Shown one piece after another: positions 26,691 through 36,855 of a stretch of 64,000 nt of DNA; the first letter of the stretch is position 1, and every line of letters begins with the position of its first letter. The DNA is from an uncultured Anaeromusa sp. (GTDB taxonomy: Bacteria > Bacillota > Negativicutes > Anaeromusales > Anaeromusaceae). Under the pieces are notes generated by a model. That model saw nothing but the letters and a program-made list of their open reading frames with translations. It was not told the origin of the DNA and made no database searches. The stretch is from contig NZ_OY781460.1 of the NCBI RefSeq assembly GCF_963676855.1, forward strand, positions 2,592,501 through 2,656,500, given 5' to 3'. The position numbers and the translations under genes are program-made.

Positions 26691-26713
26691 TTTTGGCACC
26701 TCCAAACGACGAA

Positions 26714-26890
26714 TTAATGGTAGCGGCGTTTGCGGGCAGCCTCGGATTTTTTCTTGCGACGGACGCTAGGTTTTTCATAGTGCTCGCGTTTTCTCACTTC
26801 AGCAAGTGTTCCGGCCTTCTGGCAGGTACGCTTGAATCTACGGAGTGCGCTATCAATGGTTTCGTTTTTTCCTACCTTGACTTCTGACAT
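26714..26890 (-). CDS. rpsU: Ribosomal protein bS21
   Basis: Small basic 30S subunit protein, 58 residues, with [19 protein letters not shown] at the start and the usual Arg/Lys-rich tail ([17 protein letters not shown]). The ATG at 26890 has GGGGAGGGAGAATCG before it. The longer reading to 26983 is 5' UTR: it runs through the promoter -35 box. Confidence 0.97.
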   Translation of the reverse strand: MSEVKVGKNETIDSALRRFKRTCQKAGTLAEVRKREHYEKPSVRRKKKSEAARKRRYH

Positions 26891-26953
26891 CGATTCTCCC
26901 TCCCCTCCACCGACCGTTACGGGAGTGTATGTTTCTTCACAATACACCTCGTT

Positions 26954-26983
26954 ATTATACACGACCACTTGTTCCGTTGTCAA
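26954..26983 (-). promoter_or_regulatory. Sigma-A promoter of rpsU-yqeY
   Basis: Minus strand TTGACA (26978-26983), 18-base spacer, TATAAT (26954-26959). Both hexamers are perfect. The leader is about 55 bases. Confidence 0.85.
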
Positions 26984-26990
26984 TGGCTGA

Positions 26991-27338
26991 TTAGCCTGGC
27001 GGCCACTGCATTGCTCTGCCGCCTAGAATATGCCAATGTAAATGGCCCACCGTCTGACCGCCATCTTGCTTAATATTGCTGACCACCCGGAAACCCTTTT
27101 CCTCCAACCCCAAAGAGGCCGCCACCTTGGCAATCACCTTCATCATGTGCACCAATAAAGGAGCATCGCTTTCTTCAATGGCCAGCAAATGATCAATATG
27201 GCGTTTAGGAATGGCCAATACATGAACCGGCGCCGCCGGCTGAATATCATGAAAAACCAATACCTGTTCATCCTCATACACAATTTGAGAAGGAATTTTT
27301 TTTTGCGCTATCTTGCAAAAGATACAATCCTGTGACAT
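26991..27338 (-). CDS. HIT family nucleotide hydrolase
   Basis: Histidine-triad protein of the HinT branch, 115 residues, hydrolysing purine nucleoside phosphoramidates in relatives. N-terminal zinc-like [13 protein letters not shown], then [15 protein letters not shown], and the triad [14 protein letters not shown]. The ATG at 27338 is preceded by GAGGAGGTGTTAAA. It lies between mtaB and rpsU and ends eight bases from the rpsU promoter. Confidence 0.94.
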   Translation of the reverse strand: MSQDCIFCKIAQKKIPSQIVYEDEQVLVFHDIQPAAPVHVLAIPKRHIDHLLAIEESDAPLLVHMMKVIAKVAASLGLEEKGFRVVSNIKQDGGQTVGHLHWHILGGRAMQWPPG

Positions 27339-27432
27339 TTTAACACCTCCTCTCAATGTATGACAGTTCATTATTATTCTGTTTATTGTCTTAATTTTCC
27401 TTCTTTTGCGGCGAGAAAAATGAAGAACCCTC

Positions 27433-28746
27433 TCAAGATTCGCTCAAACGACCTTCAAAATAGTCTTCACGAACCTCCAAAAGCTGCACAGCCAACGTAC
27501 GTCCTGCCAAGTCCTCCGCCTGCGCCGGCAGCTTAACTCGCAGATAATTACCGGTCAACCCAGTCGGCCTGCCGTCAGGACCTGGGTGCTCAAAAAGGAC
27601 CTCCATGGTACGGCCAGTAAAGGTTCCTGTAAAACGAGCGGCGCTTTTGACAGCCACTTCCTGCATCCGCTGCACCCGCTCTTTTTTCACATTCTCTGGC
27701 ACTTGCTGCGCGAAGGTCGCCGCTGGCGTTCCAGTCCGCCGAGAGTAGGGAAACACATGCACTTTAGCAAAGCCAATGTACTCTACAAAAACCAGCGAGT
27801 TTTCAAACATCTCTTCCGTTTCCCCAGGAAAACCGACAATGATATCGGTGGAAATGGCTACATCCGGAAGCAGACGACGAATTTCTTCTGCCTGCGTGGC
27901 AAAACCCTCGGTAGTATAATGCCGGTTCATCGCCTTCAACAGACGATTATCGCCTCCTTGCAAAGGCAAATGCAGGTGTGGACACAGCCGCGCATCCCGG
28001 CTCATTAATTGAAGCAATTCCGGCTCCACTTCAATGGATTCCATCGAACTAATGCGCAAGCGTCCCAAGCCAGGCAATGCTAAAATTTCCTGAACAGCCG
28101 CCGTCAATGTTCTTTTCTCATCCTGCCATTCTCGTCCATAGGCTCCCAAGTGAATGCCAGTCAGTACAATTTCAGCAAATCCTTGCCGAATCAACTTGGC
28201 CGCCTCACGACGCACGCTCTCCAAAGAGCGCGAACGCAAACGCCCTCTGGCATAAGGAATAATACAATAGGTGCAGTAATTTTCACACCCTTCTTGTATC
28301 TTCAGAAAAGCGCGCGTCCGCCCTGGCGCTTCTTCCGCTAACGGCACATCTTCAAAAATGTTGGCCGCCATAATATCGCCGACTGCCTGAACTTGTCCAT
28401 CTTCCTTTGCCGCCTGCTCTAACAAATCAACAATATGTTGACGATCTTGAGTTCCCACGATAAGATCCACGCCGGGAATGGCCGCAACCTCAGCCGCCGC
28501 CACCTGCGCGTAACAGCCGGTAACCGCTACAACTGCTTCCGGATTGGTCCGTATCGCCCGGCGAATGCATTGACGTGATTTTCTTTCGCCTAAATGCGTC
28601 ACCGAACAAGTATTCAATACATATACATCAGCCACAGAATCAAAAGACACCACTTCATAACCTCGGGCGGCAAACAACCCCTGCATGGCTTCCGTATCTG
28701 CCTGATTAACCTTGCAGCCTAACGTCATAAAGGCTACTTTTGACAT
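27433..28746 (-). CDS. mtaB: tRNA t6A37 methylthiotransferase MtaB
   Basis: Radical-SAM enzyme adding a methylthio group to t6A37 of ANN-decoding tRNAs. 437 residues. The N-terminal UPF0004 domain binds one 4Fe-4S cluster (MTLGCKVNQADTEAM, VLNTCSVTHLGERKSRQ, VAVTGCYAQ). The radical-SAM motif is CENYCTYCIIPYARG, and a C-terminal TRAM domain ends the protein. The start overlaps rsmE by 13 bases. The order rsmE-mtaB within the dnaK cluster is standard. Confidence 0.95.
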   Translation of the reverse strand: MSKVAFMTLGCKVNQADTEAMQGLFAARGYEVVSFDSVADVYVLNTCSVTHLGERKSRQCIRRAIRTNPEAVVAVTGCYAQVAAAEVAAIPGVDLIVGTQDRQHIVDLLEQAAKEDGQVQAVGDIMAANIFEDVPLAEEAPGRTRAFLKIQEGCENYCTYCIIPYARGRLRSRSLESVRREAAKLIRQGFAEIVLTGIHLGAYGREWQDEKRTLTAAVQEILALPGLGRLRISSMESIEVEPELLQLMSRDARLCPHLHLPLQGGDNRLLKAMNRHYTTEGFATQAEEIRRLLPDVAISTDIIVGFPGETEEMFENSLVFVEYIGFAKVHVFPYSRRTGTPAATFAQQVPENVKKERVQRMQEVAVKSAARFTGTFTGRTMEVLFEHPGPDGRPTGLTGNYLRVKLPAQAEDLAGRTLAVQLLEVREDYFEGRLSES

Positions 28747-29483
28747 GACGCTCCTCCCAAATCTCCCAGCTCATACATAATTATCGCAGCCGCAGCTACT
28801 GCCGCTGTCTCGGTTCTTAAAATACGCGGCCCCATACGCACTACCAAAGCGCCGTATTGGCGAGCCAAGGCCACTTCCTGCGACGTCAGACCGCCCTCTG
28901 GCCCGATAAGCAGAGCAACCTGCTTTGGTCGTTCCGCCAGCGCTGTCAACGCTTCTTTGAGTCCCAAGCTTTGTTCATCTTCGTATAAGACTAAAAGCAA
29001 CACGCCCTCAGGCAGCGCCTCCAAGGCCGTTTCTAGAGAAGCCACCGCCTTTACGCCCGGAATCCGGCTGCGTTTGCACTGTTTAGCCGCTTCCAAAGCA
29101 ATACGTTCCCAGCGTTCCTGCCTTGCCACCGCTTTTTTAGCATCAAGACGCAATACGCTGCGATCAGCAGATATCGGCGCAAAAAAGCTGCACCCCAATT
29201 CAACCGTCTTTTGCAGTACCCATTCCATTTTCTCGCCCTTCGCCAATGACTGCAAAATATGCACTTGAAGTTCTGCTTCTGCGGTTTCCTCCAAAGCTCG
29301 GCGCATCTTTAAGACTACCGACTCTTCGGATACAGATATCACTTCCGCTTCTGCGCTGCGCTCCTTAGCGTCACAAACCGCAATGACAGCGCCCGGTTGC
29401 AGCCGCAGCACTTTTGCCGCATGCAGCGCCTCCGTCCCTGTCAAAACCGCGTCTTCCAACGAATGCAAGAAAAACCGTCTCAC
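28734..29483 (-). CDS. rsmE: 16S rRNA (uracil(1498)-N3)-methyltransferase RsmE
   Basis: SPOUT-class methyltransferase for m3U1498, 249 residues. N-terminal PUA-like region, then KMEWVLQKTVELGCSFFAPI, CKRSRIPGV, and the knotted SAM site LLIGPEGGLTSQEV with LRTETAAVAA. The GTG at 29483 starts one base after the prmA stop, with AAAAGGCGG inside the prmA end. It overlaps mtaB at the 3' end. Confidence 0.95.
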   Translation of the reverse strand: MRRFFLHSLEDAVLTGTEALHAAKVLRLQPGAVIAVCDAKERSAEAEVISVSEESVVLKMRRALEETAEAELQVHILQSLAKGEKMEWVLQKTVELGCSFFAPISADRSVLRLDAKKAVARQERWERIALEAAKQCKRSRIPGVKAVASLETALEALPEGVLLLVLYEDEQSLGLKEALTALAERPKQVALLIGPEGGLTSQEVALARQYGALVVRMGPRILRTETAAVAAAAIIMYELGDLGGASCQK

Positions 29484-29484
29484 C

Positions 29485-30423
29485 TTACGCGCCGCCTTTT
29501 CTGGCGATGATCGCCACCCAACCGCCTTCTTCCATCACCTTTTCCACGCTTAGCCCCTGTTCCCTTAGTGCAGCAGTTACATCAGGCAAACGTTCAGAGA
29601 TAATGCCGCTGCCGATAAAAGTGCCGCCTTCGCGCAGACGCCCTGGGATATCCGGCAGCAGGCGAATAATCACATCCGCTATAATATTGGCCACAACCAC
29701 GTCGGCTTGGCCGCTGAAACCGGATAGTAAATCGCCTTCGCGCACTTCCACACGGTCTTCCACATGATTCATGATCACATTTTCCTTGGCCACCCGTACC
29801 GCTATACCGTCCAAATCTACAGCGCGAACGCTAGCGGCGCCCAGTTTAGCCGCTGCTACTGCCAAAATCCCCGAGCCGGTTCCCACGTCAAAAACAACTT
29901 GACCCGCAACCACTACTTCTTCCAGTGCCCTGCAGCATAGCATGGTAGTATGATGCGTTCCTGTACCAAAAGCCATACCGGGATCCAGTTCAATGATCAA
30001 TTCCTCCGGCAACGGTTGATAACTTTCCCATGACGGCTTTATAACGATTCTCTCGCCAATTTTGACAGGATGAAAATATTCTTTCCAAGAAGTAGCCCAA
30101 TCTTCCTCTTGGATTTCCTTGTAGGCAATCGTTCCTCGGCCTTTATCCAAATTATGCTGCGCTAATTCATTAATCCGACGCTCAAAGGAACGTAGTTTCT
30201 CCTCCAACTCCTCATCAACAGGCAAATACGATTTGACCACAACAGTCTCCACATCTTCCTGCTCCGGAAGCTCACAGTAGTCCCAGGTACCGGAACGCCT
30301 GTAAGAATTAATCAATTCTGGATCTTCAATGACGACGCCGCTTGCTCCGAGGTCGTGAAAAATATTGGCCACCGCCTCAGTAGCCTCATGTGTCGTGGCA
30401 ATGCTTATTTCTGTCCATTTCAT
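29485..30423 (-). CDS. prmA: Ribosomal protein L11 methyltransferase
   Basis: Methylates ribosomal protein uL11 on several lysines. 312 residues. N-terminal substrate-binding domain; the Rossmann core has DPGMAFGTGTHHTTMLC, FDVGTGSGILAVAAAKLGA and VVANIIADVI. The ATG at 30423 is 42 bases after a long hairpin (30465-30525) that follows dnaJ. The dnaJ-prmA-rsmE-mtaB order is conserved in Firmicutes, so partial read-through is expected. Confidence 0.95.
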   Translation of the reverse strand: MKWTEISIATTHEATEAVANIFHDLGASGVVIEDPELINSYRRSGTWDYCELPEQEDVETVVVKSYLPVDEELEEKLRSFERRINELAQHNLDKGRGTIAYKEIQEEDWATSWKEYFHPVKIGERIVIKPSWESYQPLPEELIIELDPGMAFGTGTHHTTMLCCRALEEVVVAGQVVFDVGTGSGILAVAAAKLGAASVRAVDLDGIAVRVAKENVIMNHVEDRVEVREGDLLSGFSGQADVVVANIIADVIIRLLPDIPGRLREGGTFIGSGIISERLPDVTAALREQGLSVEKVMEEGGWVAIIARKGGA

Positions 30424-30464
30424 AGTTATACGACCCCGCTTTCTTTAAAAGAGCCATAAAAGGC

Positions 30465-30525
30465 AAAGACACGTCTTCGCTTCCCAAGGACTTTTCAAAA
30501 ACCGCCTGGGCAAGACCGTGTCTTT
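30465..30525 (-). terminator. Long hairpin between dnaJ and prmA
   Basis: AAAGACACG (30465-30473) pairs with CGTGTCTTT (30517-30525), with further pairing inside (TCTT/AAGA and CCCAAGG/CCTGGG). The minus-strand tail GCCTTTT is a modest T-run, so it may be only a partial terminator. Confidence 0.6.
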
Positions 30526-30564
30526 ACAAAATGGCAGCCCGCGACTACCTGTTACAAACAGGAA

Positions 30565-31701
30565 TCAACCGCCGAATACATCCTTCATCTTTTTAAACCA
30601 GCTTTTTTCTTCGCCGTATACCTGATCACCGCCGGCTATAGCAAACTCTCGCAATAGCTCTTTCTGTTTATCATTCAATTTTTGCGGCGTTATCACCTTC
30701 ACTCGCACATGCTGATCTCCGCGACCACGGCCATGCAAGCGCGGCACGCCTTTTTCACGCAACCGGAATATCATGCCGGACTGAGTTCCTTCTGGAACAG
30801 TAAGTTTGACCTTTCCGTCCAAAGTCGGCACGTCCACTTCCGCTCCCAGGGTTGCTTGCACAAAGCTGATCGGCACTTCGCAGAGCACATCATATCCTTC
30901 GCGCGTAAAGAGAGGGTGCTCCTTGATGAATAAATACACATACAAGTCACCAGACGGGCCGCCACGCGTACCAGCTTCGCCTTTACCAGAAACCCGTAGG
31001 CGAGAACCGTTGTCCACACCCTTCGGAATAGTTACTTGGATCTTCTGCCGTCCGCGAACCGTACCGGTTCCGCGGCAAACATGGCACGGCTTCTGAATGA
31101 TCTTGCCAGTGCCCCGGCACTGATCACAAGCGCCCACATTGACCATGCGTCCGAAAGGAGTGTTCTGTGCGTATTGAACCTGGCCTGCCCCTTTGCACTT
31201 AGAACAGGTTTCCGCCTGCGTTCCCGGCGCTGCGCCGCTGCCGTGGCAAGTGCCGCACGCTTCCGTACGGGGTACTTCAATTTCCACTTCATACCCAAAG
31301 GCAGCTTGTTCAAAGGTAATTTCCAGATCGTAGCGCAGGTCAGCACCCTGCTCAGGTCCGTGCTGGGTCCTCCTGCCGCCAAAACCGGACTGTCCAAAAA
31401 ACATATCGAAAATATCAGAAAAACCGCCAAAGTCTCCCTGAAAGCCACCCGCCCCGGGGCCGCCGGCCCCGGGTTCAAAGGCAGCATGTCCAAGCTGATC
31501 ATACCGCGCACGCTTATTGGCATCTGACAATACTTCGTACGCTTCATTGATTTCCTTGAACTTCTCTTCCGCTTCTTTCGGATTGTCACGGTTGACGTCA
31601 GGATGGTACTTGCGTGCCAGCTTGCGATACGCTTTTTTCAATTCTTCTTCCGAGGCGGACTTGTTTACGTCAAGCACCTCATAATAATCGCGTTTTGCCA
31701 C
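30565..31701 (-). CDS. dnaJ: Chaperone DnaJ
   Basis: Type I Hsp40, 378 residues. J domain with YHPDVNRDN (HPD at about 33-35), a G/F-rich linker (about 75-115), and four zinc CxxCxGxG motifs: [24 protein letters not shown] and CHVCRGTG. C-terminal substrate domains follow. The GTG at 31701 has AGGATGG upstream. It delivers substrates to DnaK and stimulates its ATPase. It is the last of the hrcA-cpn-grpE-dnaK-dnaJ run. Confidence 0.97.
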   Translation of the reverse strand: MAKRDYYEVLDVNKSASEEELKKAYRKLARKYHPDVNRDNPKEAEEKFKEINEAYEVLSDANKRARYDQLGHAAFEPGAGGPGAGGFQGDFGGFSDIFDMFFGQSGFGGRRTQHGPEQGADLRYDLEITFEQAAFGYEVEIEVPRTEACGTCHGSGAAPGTQAETCSKCKGAGQVQYAQNTPFGRMVNVGACDQCRGTGKIIQKPCHVCRGTGTVRGRQKIQVTIPKGVDNGSRLRVSGKGEAGTRGGPSGDLYVYLFIKEHPLFTREGYDVLCEVPISFVQATLGAEVDVPTLDGKVKLTVPEGTQSGMIFRLREKGVPRLHGRGRGDQHVRVKVITPQKLNDKQKELLREFAIAGGDQVYGEEKSWFKKMKDVFGG

Positions 31702-31723
31702 GTGTCACCATCCTAGCTTTGGA

Positions 31724-33565
31724 TTATTTTTTATCTTCGTCAACCACTTTAAAATCAGCGTCCACAACATTGTCGTCTTTTTTCTTACCGGCTCCGCCAG
31801 CCTGCTGAGCGTCAGCAGCGCCTTCTTGCGGCTGTTGCTGCTGATACAAAGCGCCCGCAAGCTCATGCAGCGGTTTCGTCAGTTCTTCCGTATCGGCTTT
31901 AATCTGCTCCAGCGTACCACTTTTCAAGGTTTCTTTCAACTTGTCAGCGGCTGCCTGCACTTTTTCCGCCAAGGCTTTGTCCACTTTGTTGCCAGCTTCT
32001 TTAATTGTCTTCTCCGCTTGATATACCAGGCTGTCCGCTTGATTGCGCACTTCAACTTCTTCACGGCGCTGTTTGTCCTCAGCGGCATGGGCTTCAGCTT
32101 CTTTCACCATGCGCTCAATGTCGTCTTTGTTGACGCCAGTAGAAGCAGTAATGGTAATCTTCTGCTCTTTGCCAGTACCAAGATCTTTTGCCGACACATG
32201 CACGATGCCGTTAGCGTCGATATCAAAGGTAACTTCGATTTGTGGTACGCCACGGGGAGCCGCAGGAATATCGCCCAACTGGAAGCGTCCCAGCGTTTTA
32301 TTGTACGAAGCCATTTCGCGTTCGCCTTGGAGCACATGGATTTCTACCGAAGGCTGGTTATCAGCCGCCGTAGAGAAAATCTGGCTTTTCTTCGTAGGAA
32401 TCGTTGTATTGCGCTCGATAATCTTGGTGAAAACGCCCCCAAGCGTTTCAATGCCCAAAGACAACGGCGTTACGTCTAGAAGCAGAACGTCTTTTACTTC
32501 CCCTGCCAACACGCCCGCTTGAATAGCAGCCCCTACAGCTACGCACTCGTCCGGGTTCACACCGCGGAAAGGCTCTTTACCCAAGAATTTTTTGATGGCT
32601 TCTTGAACGGCAGGAATACGGGTAGAACCGCCAACCAAGATCACTTTGTCAATTTCGCTTACATTCAAACCAGCATCGGACAGAGCTTGACGTGTGGGAC
32701 CCATAGTGGATTCCACCAGATCGCTTGTCAGCTCTTCAAACTTAGCCCGGGTCAAATTAATGTCCAAATGCTTGGGACCAGTCTGATCCGCCGTGATGAA
32801 AGGCAGATTGATATTGGTCGTCAGCACGCCGGATAATTCAATTTTTGCTTTTTCTGCGGCTTCGCGCAAACGCTGTACCGCCATGCGGTCCTGCGAAAGA
32901 TCGATGCCTGTTTCTTTTTTGAACTCTTGAGCCAAATATTTTTCGATGCGCTCGTCAAAATCATCGCCGCCCAAGCGGTTGTTACCATGGGTAGCTTTTA
33001 CTTCAAATACGCCTTCGCCCAATTCCAGCACAGATACGTCAAACGTACCGCCGCCCAAGTCGAATACTAAAATAGTGTGGTCTTCGCCCTTATCCATGCC
33101 ATAAGCCAATGCGGCTGCCGTAGGCTCATTGATAATACGCAGCACTTCCAGGCCAGCGATGGTGCCGGCGTCTTTAGTAGCCTGACGCTGGGAATCGCTG
33201 AAATACGCCGGTACGGTAATAACCGCTTGAGTAACTGTTTCTCCTAAATAAGCTTCCGCGTCCGCTTTCAGCTTTTGTAGAATCATCGCCGAAAGTTGCT
33301 GTGGCGTATAGGCCTTGTCCTCAATCGATACTTTCCAGTCGGTACCCATATGACGTTTTACGGAACTGATCGTTCCATCCGGATTGGAAACCGCCTGCCG
33401 CTTAGCAAGCTGACCTACTAAACGTTCCCCAGTTTTGGAAAATCCTACCACCGAGGGAGTCAGGCGACTGCCCTCCGCATTGGCGATTACTGTCGCTTCG
33501 CCACCTTCCATTACAGAAACAACAGAGTTTGTTGTACCTAAGTCAATACCAATTACTTTTGCCAT
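31724..33565 (-). CDS. dnaK: Chaperone DnaK (Hsp70)
   Basis: 613 residues. ATPase domain with [51 protein letters not shown] and [16 protein letters not shown]. Linker [19 protein letters not shown], then the substrate-binding beta domain and a helical lid ending in a charged tail. The ATG at 33565 has AAGGAGGAATTTGAAC. Characteristic of Gram-positive DnaK, the segment after residue 70 lacks the 24-residue insert of proteobacterial DnaK (judged by eye). Confidence 0.98.
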   Translation of the reverse strand: MAKVIGIDLGTTNSVVSVMEGGEATVIANAEGSRLTPSVVGFSKTGERLVGQLAKRQAVSNPDGTISSVKRHMGTDWKVSIEDKAYTPQQLSAMILQKLKADAEAYLGETVTQAVITVPAYFSDSQRQATKDAGTIAGLEVLRIINEPTAAALAYGMDKGEDHTILVFDLGGGTFDVSVLELGEGVFEVKATHGNNRLGGDDFDERIEKYLAQEFKKETGIDLSQDRMAVQRLREAAEKAKIELSGVLTTNINLPFITADQTGPKHLDINLTRAKFEELTSDLVESTMGPTRQALSDAGLNVSEIDKVILVGGSTRIPAVQEAIKKFLGKEPFRGVNPDECVAVGAAIQAGVLAGEVKDVLLLDVTPLSLGIETLGGVFTKIIERNTTIPTKKSQIFSTAADNQPSVEIHVLQGEREMASYNKTLGRFQLGDIPAAPRGVPQIEVTFDIDANGIVHVSAKDLGTGKEQKITITASTGVNKDDIERMVKEAEAHAAEDKQRREEVEVRNQADSLVYQAEKTIKEAGNKVDKALAEKVQAAADKLKETLKSGTLEQIKADTEELTKPLHELAGALYQQQQPQEGAADAQQAGGAGKKKDDNVVDADFKVVDEDKK

Positions 33566-33638
33566 GTTCAAATTCCTCCTTATTTCGTTTCACGCCAGCA
33601 CTTCTTCACAAGCCGCCGACTGTTAGTATACTATTGTC

Positions 33639-34184
33639 TCAGCCAACAACCTTAACCATGCTGGGACGAATGACTTTTCCTTTTACACTGTAGCCTTTTT
33701 GCAATTCTTCTACAATAGTGCCTTCCGGTTGTTCAGCATCTTCCACCCGTAATACGGCTTCATGGTACTGAGGATCAAAAATCTTACCTTCAGCCTCCAC
33801 TATGCTAAGTCCGGATTTTTCAAGCGCATTAAAAAGCTGTCGATAGATCATGGAGACACCCGAGCCTACACCGGCGGCTTCTTCTTCACTTAAACTGCTT
33901 AAAGCGCGTTCAAAATTATCCAGCACTGGCAGCAATTCTAAAATCAGATTCTGTGCCACTACATTCGACAAGTCCTCTTTTTCCTGCCGCGAACGGCGGC
34001 GAAAATTGTCAAAATCAGCATACAAACGTTTATACCGGTCTTCAGCTTCCGCCAAAAGCTGCTCCTTTTCCGCTTGTACAGCTTCCACCGTTACGTTTTG
34101 ATTTACTTCCGTCTCTTGTACGTTTTCTTGTTCAGAGACGCTTTGGTTCTCTTTTTTTTCTGCATCTTCGTGGTTATTGGCCAC
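33639..34184 (-). CDS. grpE: Nucleotide exchange factor GrpE
   Basis: Releases ADP from DnaK and acts as thermosensor. 181 residues with a GTG start at 34184, placed by GAGGTGG about six bases upstream. A reading to 34289 would run 77 bases into the chaperonin gene and has no ribosome site. An acidic N-terminal segment (EDAEKKENQSVSEQENVQET) leads to a long coiled coil (EKEQLLAEAEDRYKRLYADF, DNFRRRSRQEKEDL), then the beta-domain with HEAVLRVEDAE and VEELQKGYSVKGKVIRPSMV. Confidence 0.95.
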   Translation of the reverse strand: MANNHEDAEKKENQSVSEQENVQETEVNQNVTVEAVQAEKEQLLAEAEDRYKRLYADFDNFRRRSRQEKEDLSNVVAQNLILELLPVLDNFERALSSLSEEEAAGVGSGVSMIYRQLFNALEKSGLSIVEAEGKIFDPQYHEAVLRVEDAEQPEGTIVEELQKGYSVKGKVIRPSMVKVVG

Positions 34185-34212
34185 TCTTTCCACCTCTTTG
34201 TATTTTACTTTC

Positions 34213-35787
34213 TCAAAAATCAGGCAAGCCCTCTTCCATACCTTGTTGAGGAGCTCCATTTTCATCCCGTTTGCGAATAATGGTATCAATGCGCAGAATG
34301 GCTACTGCCACTTCCCCAGCTGCTTTCAAAGCATGCAGCTTGACTTCCAACGGGTCCATAATCCCAGCCTGCAGCATATCTGCTACAGCGCCACTTTCAC
34401 AGTCAATGCCCAAAACTTCTTGGCTTTGAGATGCTTGCGCAGCTAGGACTTCCTCCACTTTTTCCAAAGGATTGAAGCCGGCGTTATCCACAATTTGCGC
34501 CAACGGACGCTTCAGCGCCGCTGTTACGCAATCCAACCCATACGCAGCCATCCCCTTCATGCGGTCTCTATGGCGTTCCAGTTCGCGGGCAACAGCAATT
34601 TCTGCGGACCCGCCTCCCGGAAGATAACCGCTTTTTACAGCGGCCTGCACACTAGAAGCAGCGTCTTTGGCAATGCGTTCCCGCTCGCCAACTACTTCCG
34701 CCGTAGCCGCCCCCACTAAAATCGTGGCCATTGGCTTGCCTGCGCCTCCCAGCATGCGAATATGTCCCAGTTTTTCTTCCGCATACACGCGCTGCACTTG
34801 CCCCAAATACCGCTGCAGTTCGGCTTTTTCTTTTTTTAGAGCCGTCCGTTTCACCATGCGCGCACCGGTGTGTTCCGCCACGCGTCGCAAATCCGTCGCA
34901 TTCACTTGACTGACCACAAACATGCCGGCGTCAGTAAAGGCTTCTTCCGCCGCTGAATCAACGGCTCGGTCTGTCAGGACCACCTGAATGTCCATTGCCA
35001 CTAGTTTCGCTATATTCTGCCGAAACTCTTCTTGCAGTTCAAGATAACGCTTAAAGCCAGCTTCCGTCCCCAAGGCTTCCTCACCGAGTTCTTCCGGCGC
35101 CAACGCATCGTCCAACACCATTACTTTAGCGTTTTCCACCGCCAAGGGCATATCCTGATTTAAGCGTTCTTTTTCAATGATAACACCGAGAAACACTTCG
35201 TTTTCCGCGCCTTCCTGAGCCAAAACCGTATCGGAAAGTTTGAAGTGGGATTCCTTTAATTTACCTCGACCAATTAGTCGCGCCGCTTCTACCACCAGCT
35301 GAGCAATATCCACATACTCCCTGCCGGCAATACGAGCCACATCAAAAAGACATTCTGCCTGCACATCATCAATGGTAACGGCGCGAGCCTTCAACTGCCT
35401 GGCCGCCTCGTCAATGCCAAACCGAATACCTTCGATTACCCGGGCTACCGGCACGCCGCGCAGCACCTGCGTCAGACCTTCGGACACAAGAGCACCAGCC
35501 ATGATCGTCGCCGTAGTCGTACCATCACCGACTTCGTCCTTTTGTGCTCGGGCCGCATGAATCAGCATTTTCGCCGCCGGATGGTTAATATCCATCTTTT
35601 CTAAAATCGTAACGCCGTCATTAGTAATAATAACCTCGCCGAAACGATCTACCAGCATGGTATCAAGGCCTTTGGGGCCTATGGTTCCTTCTACCGCCGA
35701 AGTAATGGCTCGCACCGCTTCGGCATTGGTCATCAAAGCCGCCAATGCGCTATCGGCATCAGCGCCTCCGCCTTGCTTTCGACTCAC
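34213..35787 (-). CDS. Archaeal-type (group III / TCP-1-like) chaperonin in the dnaK operon
   Basis: ATP-dependent ring chaperonin of the TCP-1/thermosome superfamily, 524 residues; it is not GroEL. Seen: GTIGPKGLDTMLVD (35-47), ITNDGVTILEKMDINHPAAK (54-73), DEVGDGTTTATIMAGAL (84-100), PGGGSAEIAV (390-399), IVDNAGFNPLEKV (432-444) and MDPLEVKLHALKAA (477-490). The apical region has a helix where group II chaperonins carry their built-in lid (about 235-265), consistent with no GroES need. GTG start at 35787 with GGGAGG upstream. It lies 22 bases after hrcA and 28 before grpE, hence CIRCE-controlled. Known relatives are the bacterial group III chaperonins, described in Carboxydothermus and a few others with this same operon placement. 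Confidence 0.93.
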   Translation of the reverse strand: MSRKQGGGADADSALAALMTNAEAVRAITSAVEGTIGPKGLDTMLVDRFGEVIITNDGVTILEKMDINHPAAKMLIHAARAQKDEVGDGTTTATIMAGALVSEGLTQVLRGVPVARVIEGIRFGIDEAARQLKARAVTIDDVQAECLFDVARIAGREYVDIAQLVVEAARLIGRGKLKESHFKLSDTVLAQEGAENEVFLGVIIEKERLNQDMPLAVENAKVMVLDDALAPEELGEEALGTEAGFKRYLELQEEFRQNIAKLVAMDIQVVLTDRAVDSAAEEAFTDAGMFVVSQVNATDLRRVAEHTGARMVKRTALKKEKAELQRYLGQVQRVYAEEKLGHIRMLGGAGKPMATILVGAATAEVVGERERIAKDAASSVQAAVKSGYLPGGGSAEIAVARELERHRDRMKGMAAYGLDCVTAALKRPLAQIVDNAGFNPLEKVEEVLAAQASQSQEVLGIDCESGAVADMLQAGIMDPLEVKLHALKAAGEVAVAILRIDTIIRKRDENGAPQQGMEEGLPDF

Positions 35788-35809
35788 AGACTACGCCTCC
35801 CTCTTAAAA

Positions 35810-36838
35810 TCACAGCTTGTAGCGTTTCAAGATTTCACTGAGATTGTGGTTCATAAATTCCAAGGTTGCCATGATTTTGGCATAATCCATGCGCGTCGGT
35901 CCCAATACAGCAATAGTTCCTACGACCTCGCCGCCCAAACAATAGGTGGCCCGCACCATGCTGCAGTCCTGAATGCCGCTGAATTTATTTTCCCTGCCAA
36001 TGGTCACTACGACGCCATCGTCGCTAGGTGCTTCCAAGATATCATACAGAAGCCGTTCCTCTTCCAACATGTTCAACAAGCGCTTGAACTTCTCCACATC
36101 TTTGAACTCTGGCTGATTCAACATCTGTGTCGCACCGCCGAGATATACTCTTTCCTGATGTCGGCTGCTCAAGGTATCCGACAAAATAGCCAGCGCCTCT
36201 TCAAACTCGCGCGCTTCACCCAAAATACTGTCGCGGACATCTTGAAACATCCGTCCCCTGAAATTCCGAAAAGGAATTCCCGCCAACCGATTGTTCAATT
36301 TCTCGGCAATAAGCTGCATCTCTTCCAAGGTTGCCCCCCGCGGCAGTGGCAACAGCTTATTTTCGACAGCGCCGCTATCGGAAACAACCACTAGCAGCAC
36401 CTTGTTTTCATCGAACGGCAGAAACTGCAAATACTTAAAAGAGCTGGGACTTGCTTGCGGCGCGAGCACCAACGAGACATTGCCTGTCATCCGTGAAAGA
36501 ATCTTGGCTGTTGTCTGAAACACCTCATCCAAACGCCGTACCTTGGCCTGATACCAATTGCGAATCAAAGAGATTTCCTTCTCCGACATTTGTGTCGGAG
36601 ACAGTAGGGCATCCACATAAAACCGATAGCCTTGGGCAGAAGGAATGCGTCCAGAAGAAGTGTGGAGTTGTTCCAAATAGCCCAACACTTCCAAATCCGC
36701 CATTTCATTCCGAATTGTCGCAGGACTGACGCCAAGATCGTATTTACGAGCAATCGTCCTGGAGCCAACCGGTTCTGCGGTGGATACATAATCATCGACA
36801 ATCGCTTGCAAAATACGACGTTTCCGTTCATCAAGCAT
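35810..36838 (-). CDS. hrcA: Heat-inducible transcription repressor HrcA
   Basis: Represses the operon by binding CIRCE. 342 residues. N-terminal winged helix: ILQAIVDDYVSTAEPVGSRT and GVSPATIRNEMADLEVLGYL, then LEQLHTSSGRIPSAQGYRFY. A GAF-like C-terminal domain has FRNFRGRMFQ and VVTIGRENKFSG. The ATG at 36838 follows GGAGGTGGATGGC; CIRCE begins 18 bases upstream. In Gram-positives HrcA is usually activated by GroE. Here an archaeal-type chaperonin is in its own operon, so the feedback partner could differ. Confidence 0.97.
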   Translation of the reverse strand: MLDERKRRILQAIVDDYVSTAEPVGSRTIARKYDLGVSPATIRNEMADLEVLGYLEQLHTSSGRIPSAQGYRFYVDALLSPTQMSEKEISLIRNWYQAKVRRLDEVFQTTAKILSRMTGNVSLVLAPQASPSSFKYLQFLPFDENKVLLVVVSDSGAVENKLLPLPRGATLEEMQLIAEKLNNRLAGIPFRNFRGRMFQDVRDSILGEAREFEEALAILSDTLSSRHQERVYLGGATQMLNQPEFKDVEKFKRLLNMLEEERLLYDILEAPSDDGVVVTIGRENKFSGIQDCSMVRATYCLGGEVVGTIAVLGPTRMDYAKIMATLEFMNHNLSEILKRYKL

Positions 36839-36855
36839 GCCATCCACCTCCATTG

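Noticed and set aside
34185..34289. Longer GrpE start at 34289
   Set aside because: It would overlap the chaperonin gene by 77 bases and lacks a ribosome site; GTG at 34184 has GAGGTGG in place.
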